From Flavobacteriaceae bacterium (GTDB taxonomy: Bacteria; Bacteroidota; Bacteroidia; Flavobacteriales; Flavobacteriaceae), in assembly GCA_008081175.1 (NCBI GenBank), contig VMCW01000120.1, forward strand, positions 1-7,807: a stretch of 7,807 nucleotides of DNA. The letters are read 5' to 3'. Below the pieces are notes generated by a model. It saw only the letters and a program-made list of their open reading frames with translations. It did no database searches and was not told the origin of the DNA. Below are positions 6,068 to 7,807 of this stretch, one piece after another; positions within the stretch are counted from its first letter, which is position 1, and each line of letters opens with the position of its first letter. Made by a program: the position numbers and the translations under genes.

Positions 6068-7528
6068 TTGAAAACACTTCAAGACATATTGTATAAGGTT
6101 GCTATTGAAGGGATCTCAGGAAACCCTAAAGTAATGATCAGATCAATAAGTTTTGATAGTAGAGAGACTCAAAAGGACAGCCTTTATGTCGCTCAAAAAG
6201 GGGTTCAGGTTGACGGTCATGATTTTATTTCACAAGCCATAGAAAAAGGAGCTCTAGCTATCATATGTGAAAAGCTTCCTAAGGAAAGAGCAAAAGATGT
6301 AGTTTACGTAGTAGTAGAAAACACTTCGAAAGCACTTGGAATTATTGCATCCAATTTTTATAACAACCCATCAGAAAAATTAAAATTAATTGGTATTACG
6401 GGAACCAATGGAAAAACTTCCATTGCTACAATGCTTTATGAGCTTTTTACCGCAGAGGGAATTCAAAGTGGATTGCTCTCTACAGTGAATATCCGATACG
6501 CAACTAAAACACTTGATAACAGCCATACAACACCCGATGCAATTACACTAAACCATCATTTGCATAATATGGTAGCACAAGGGGTTTGTTTTTGCTTTAT
6601 GGAAGTGTCCTCTCATGGAATAGCACAGTACCGTACTGAGGGTCTGTCCTTTGCTGCAGGTGTATTTACCAATTTGACACACGATCACCTGGATTACCAT
6701 GGAAATTTCAAAAACTACAGAGATGTTAAAAAACGTTTTTTTGACGGTTTGCCAAAAACGGCTTTTGCATTGACCAATCTGGATGACAAAAATGGTTTGT
6801 TCATGATGCAAAACAGCAAGGCAAAAAAATATACCTATGCTGTAAAACAGCACGCTGACTATAAAGCACAACTGCTGGAGTCTCAATTTACTGGGATGCT
6901 GTTAAAAATTCAAAATCAAGAGGTTTGGACACCATTAGTTGGACAATTTAATGTTCAAAATTTACTAGCAGTGTTTGCCATAGCAGATCTTTTTGAAATT
7001 CCTCAATTAAATGTCCTAAAGCATCTCAGTCAAATGAAAAGTGTGGAAGGGCGTTTTCAAATTTTTCAAACACCAGAAAAAGTTACTGTAGTCATAGACT
7101 ACGCACATACTCCAGATGCACTAAAAAACGTATTGGAAACCATAAATCAAATTCGTACAAAAAACGAAACAGTTTTTACTTTGATTGGATGTGGTGGCAA
7201 TCGGGATCAAGAAAAAAGACCCCTAATGGGAAAAATTGCTACGGAACTAAGCGATAAAGTCCTTTTTACCTCAGACAATCCTCGGGAGGAAGATCCAGCA
7301 AAAATCATAGCGGATATGATGGCTGGAGTTGCTCCAGAGTATTTTAATAAAGCTCTAAAGATAACGCATAGAGAAGAGGCTATTGCAATGGCTCATCAGT
7401 TGGCTCAAAAAGGTGACATAGTTTTAATAGCAGGTAAAGGACATGAGTCTTATCAAGAAATAAAAGGAAAACGTTTTCCTTTTAGTGATATGGAAATAGC
7501 TCGAAATATTTTTAAAAAAACACAGTAA
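6068..7528 (+). CDS. murE: UDP-N-acetylmuramoyl-L-alanyl-D-glutamate--2,6-diaminopimelate ligase MurE
   Basis: This is a 486-residue three-domain Mur ligase. The UDP-binding N-domain contains SFDSRETQKDSLYVA at about 28-42. The ATP P-loop is TGTNGKTS at 111-118. MEVSSHG at 178-184, TNLTHDHLDYHG at 201-212 and the probable carbamylated lysine K221 in YRDVKKRF mark the central domain. The C-domain has DYAHTPD at 344-350, GCGGNRDQEKRP at 374-385 and GKGHE at 456-460. DNPR at 403-406 is the motif linked to meso-diaminopimelate recognition, so I infer a Gram-negative mDAP peptide stem rather than lysine. The start is TTG: it gives the family N-terminus MKTLQDILYKV, and no in-frame ATG lies just upstream. 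It follows ftsI by 2 bases and precedes mraY by 1. Only a weak GGA lies before the start. Confidence 0.97.
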   Translation: MKTLQDILYKVAIEGISGNPKVMIRSISFDSRETQKDSLYVAQKGVQVDGHDFISQAIEKGALAIICEKLPKERAKDVVYVVVENTSKALGIIASNFYNNPSEKLKLIGITGTNGKTSIATMLYELFTAEGIQSGLLSTVNIRYATKTLDNSHTTPDAITLNHHLHNMVAQGVCFCFMEVSSHGIAQYRTEGLSFAAGVFTNLTHDHLDYHGNFKNYRDVKKRFFDGLPKTAFALTNLDDKNGLFMMQNSKAKKYTYAVKQHADYKAQLLESQFTGMLLKIQNQEVWTPLVGQFNVQNLLAVFAIADLFEIPQLNVLKHLSQMKSVEGRFQIFQTPEKVTVVIDYAHTPDALKNVLETINQIRTKNETVFTLIGCGGNRDQEKRPLMGKIATELSDKVLFTSDNPREEDPAKIIADMMAGVAPEYFNKALKITHREEAIAMAHQLAQKGDIVLIAGKGHESYQEIKGKRFPFSDMEIARNIFKKTQ

Positions 7529-7529
7529 T

Positions 7530-7807
7530 ATGCTTTATACCCTTTTTGAATATTTAGAACACCAATTTCAATTTCCAGGGGCAAGTGTCTTTCAATATAT
7601 CTCTTTTAGAGCAGCTTTGGCAGTACTGTTTTCTTTGACCTTTTCCATGCTTTTTGGTAAAAGAATGATTGCTTTTTTAAAAAAGCAGCAAATTGGAGAA
7701 ACAGTTCGTGATTTGGGATTAGAAGGGCAAAAAGAGAAAGAGGGGACTCCTACTATGGGAGGATTGATTATCATTTTTAGTACACTAGCCCCTGTTCTTT
7801 TATTAGC
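7530..7807 (+). CDS. mraY: Phospho-N-acetylmuramoyl-pentapeptide-transferase MraY, N-terminal part
   Basis: The first 92 codons are present and the frame is open at the right edge. The ATG is one base after the murE stop. MraY is a polytopic membrane enzyme that moves phospho-MurNAc-pentapeptide to undecaprenyl phosphate, making lipid I. Seen here are a first hydrophobic helix at about residues 27-43 (AALAVLFSLTFSMLFG) and a cytoplasmic loop with the family hallmark EGTPTMGG at 71-78, preceded by QIGETVRDLG. A second hydrophobic helix begins at about 79 and is cut by the window end. The catalytic aspartates would lie further on and cannot be checked. Position after murE is the usual dcw order. 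Confidence 0.95.
   Translation, partial: MLYTLFEYLEHQFQFPGASVFQYISFRAALAVLFSLTFSMLFGKRMIAFLKKQQIGETVRDLGLEGQKEKEGTPTMGGLIIIFSTLAPVLLL

Noticed and set aside
6548..6886. 112-codon open frame on the minus strand inside murE
   Set aside because: It lies wholly within the well-supported murE gene, has cysteine- and phenylalanine-rich antisense composition and matches no family I know.
7592..7774. 60-codon minus-strand frame at the right end
   Set aside because: It is the antisense shadow of mraY, whose EGTPTMGG motif settles the coding strand.
1..7807. Search by eye for tRNA/rRNA genes, CRISPR arrays, insertion sequences, attachment sites or a hidden novel system
   Set aside because: Coding density is nearly complete with conserved genes, no long repeats or transposase-like frames are seen, and the only gap (2279-2458) is explained by promoter and operator signals.

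Overview
This window comes from an AT-rich member of the Bacteroidota, most likely the Flavobacteriia. Three things point there: a gldB-gldC gliding-motility pair, a perfect flavobacterial-type -7 promoter box (TATATTTG), and the Bacteroidota form of the division and cell-wall (dcw) cluster, in which a short FtsL-like gene sits between rsmH and ftsI. The genus cannot be decided from the sequence alone.

Layout. Positions 1-897 read rightward: the C-terminal part of gldB (its start lies left of the window), then gldC, whose ATG overlaps the gldB stop. A leftward two-gene unit follows at 894-2278: an alpha/beta-hydrolase of unknown substrate (promoter-proximal) and the ribosome-assembly GTPase engB (distal). 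engB converges on gldC with a 4-base overlap. A 180-bp divergent intergenic region (2279-2458) is the only non-coding stretch of any size. It holds promoter-like boxes for both directions and a 10-bp-period GTGGT repeat array that looks like the MraZ operator.

From 2459 to the right edge runs the dcw operon: mraZ (regulator), rsmH (16S rRNA methyltransferase), an FtsL-like divisome protein, ftsI (peptidoglycan transpeptidase), murE (UDP-MurNAc-tripeptide synthetase) and the start of mraY (lipid I synthase, cut by the window end). Neighbouring genes overlap by 4-20 bases or are separated by 1-2 bases, so they are probably co-transcribed from the mraZ promoter. The products link precursor synthesis (MurE, MraY) to septal crosslinking (FtsI with FtsL), under likely MraZ autoregulation.

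This is mainly an ordinary, conserved housekeeping region, and I see no novel defence or mobile system. The points most worth a second look are the MraZ-box array and its overlap with the -33 region, the apparent absence of a PASTA domain in FtsI, the TCTAGA hairpin at the hydrolase-engB junction, and the non-ATG starts of mraZ (GTG) and murE (TTG).
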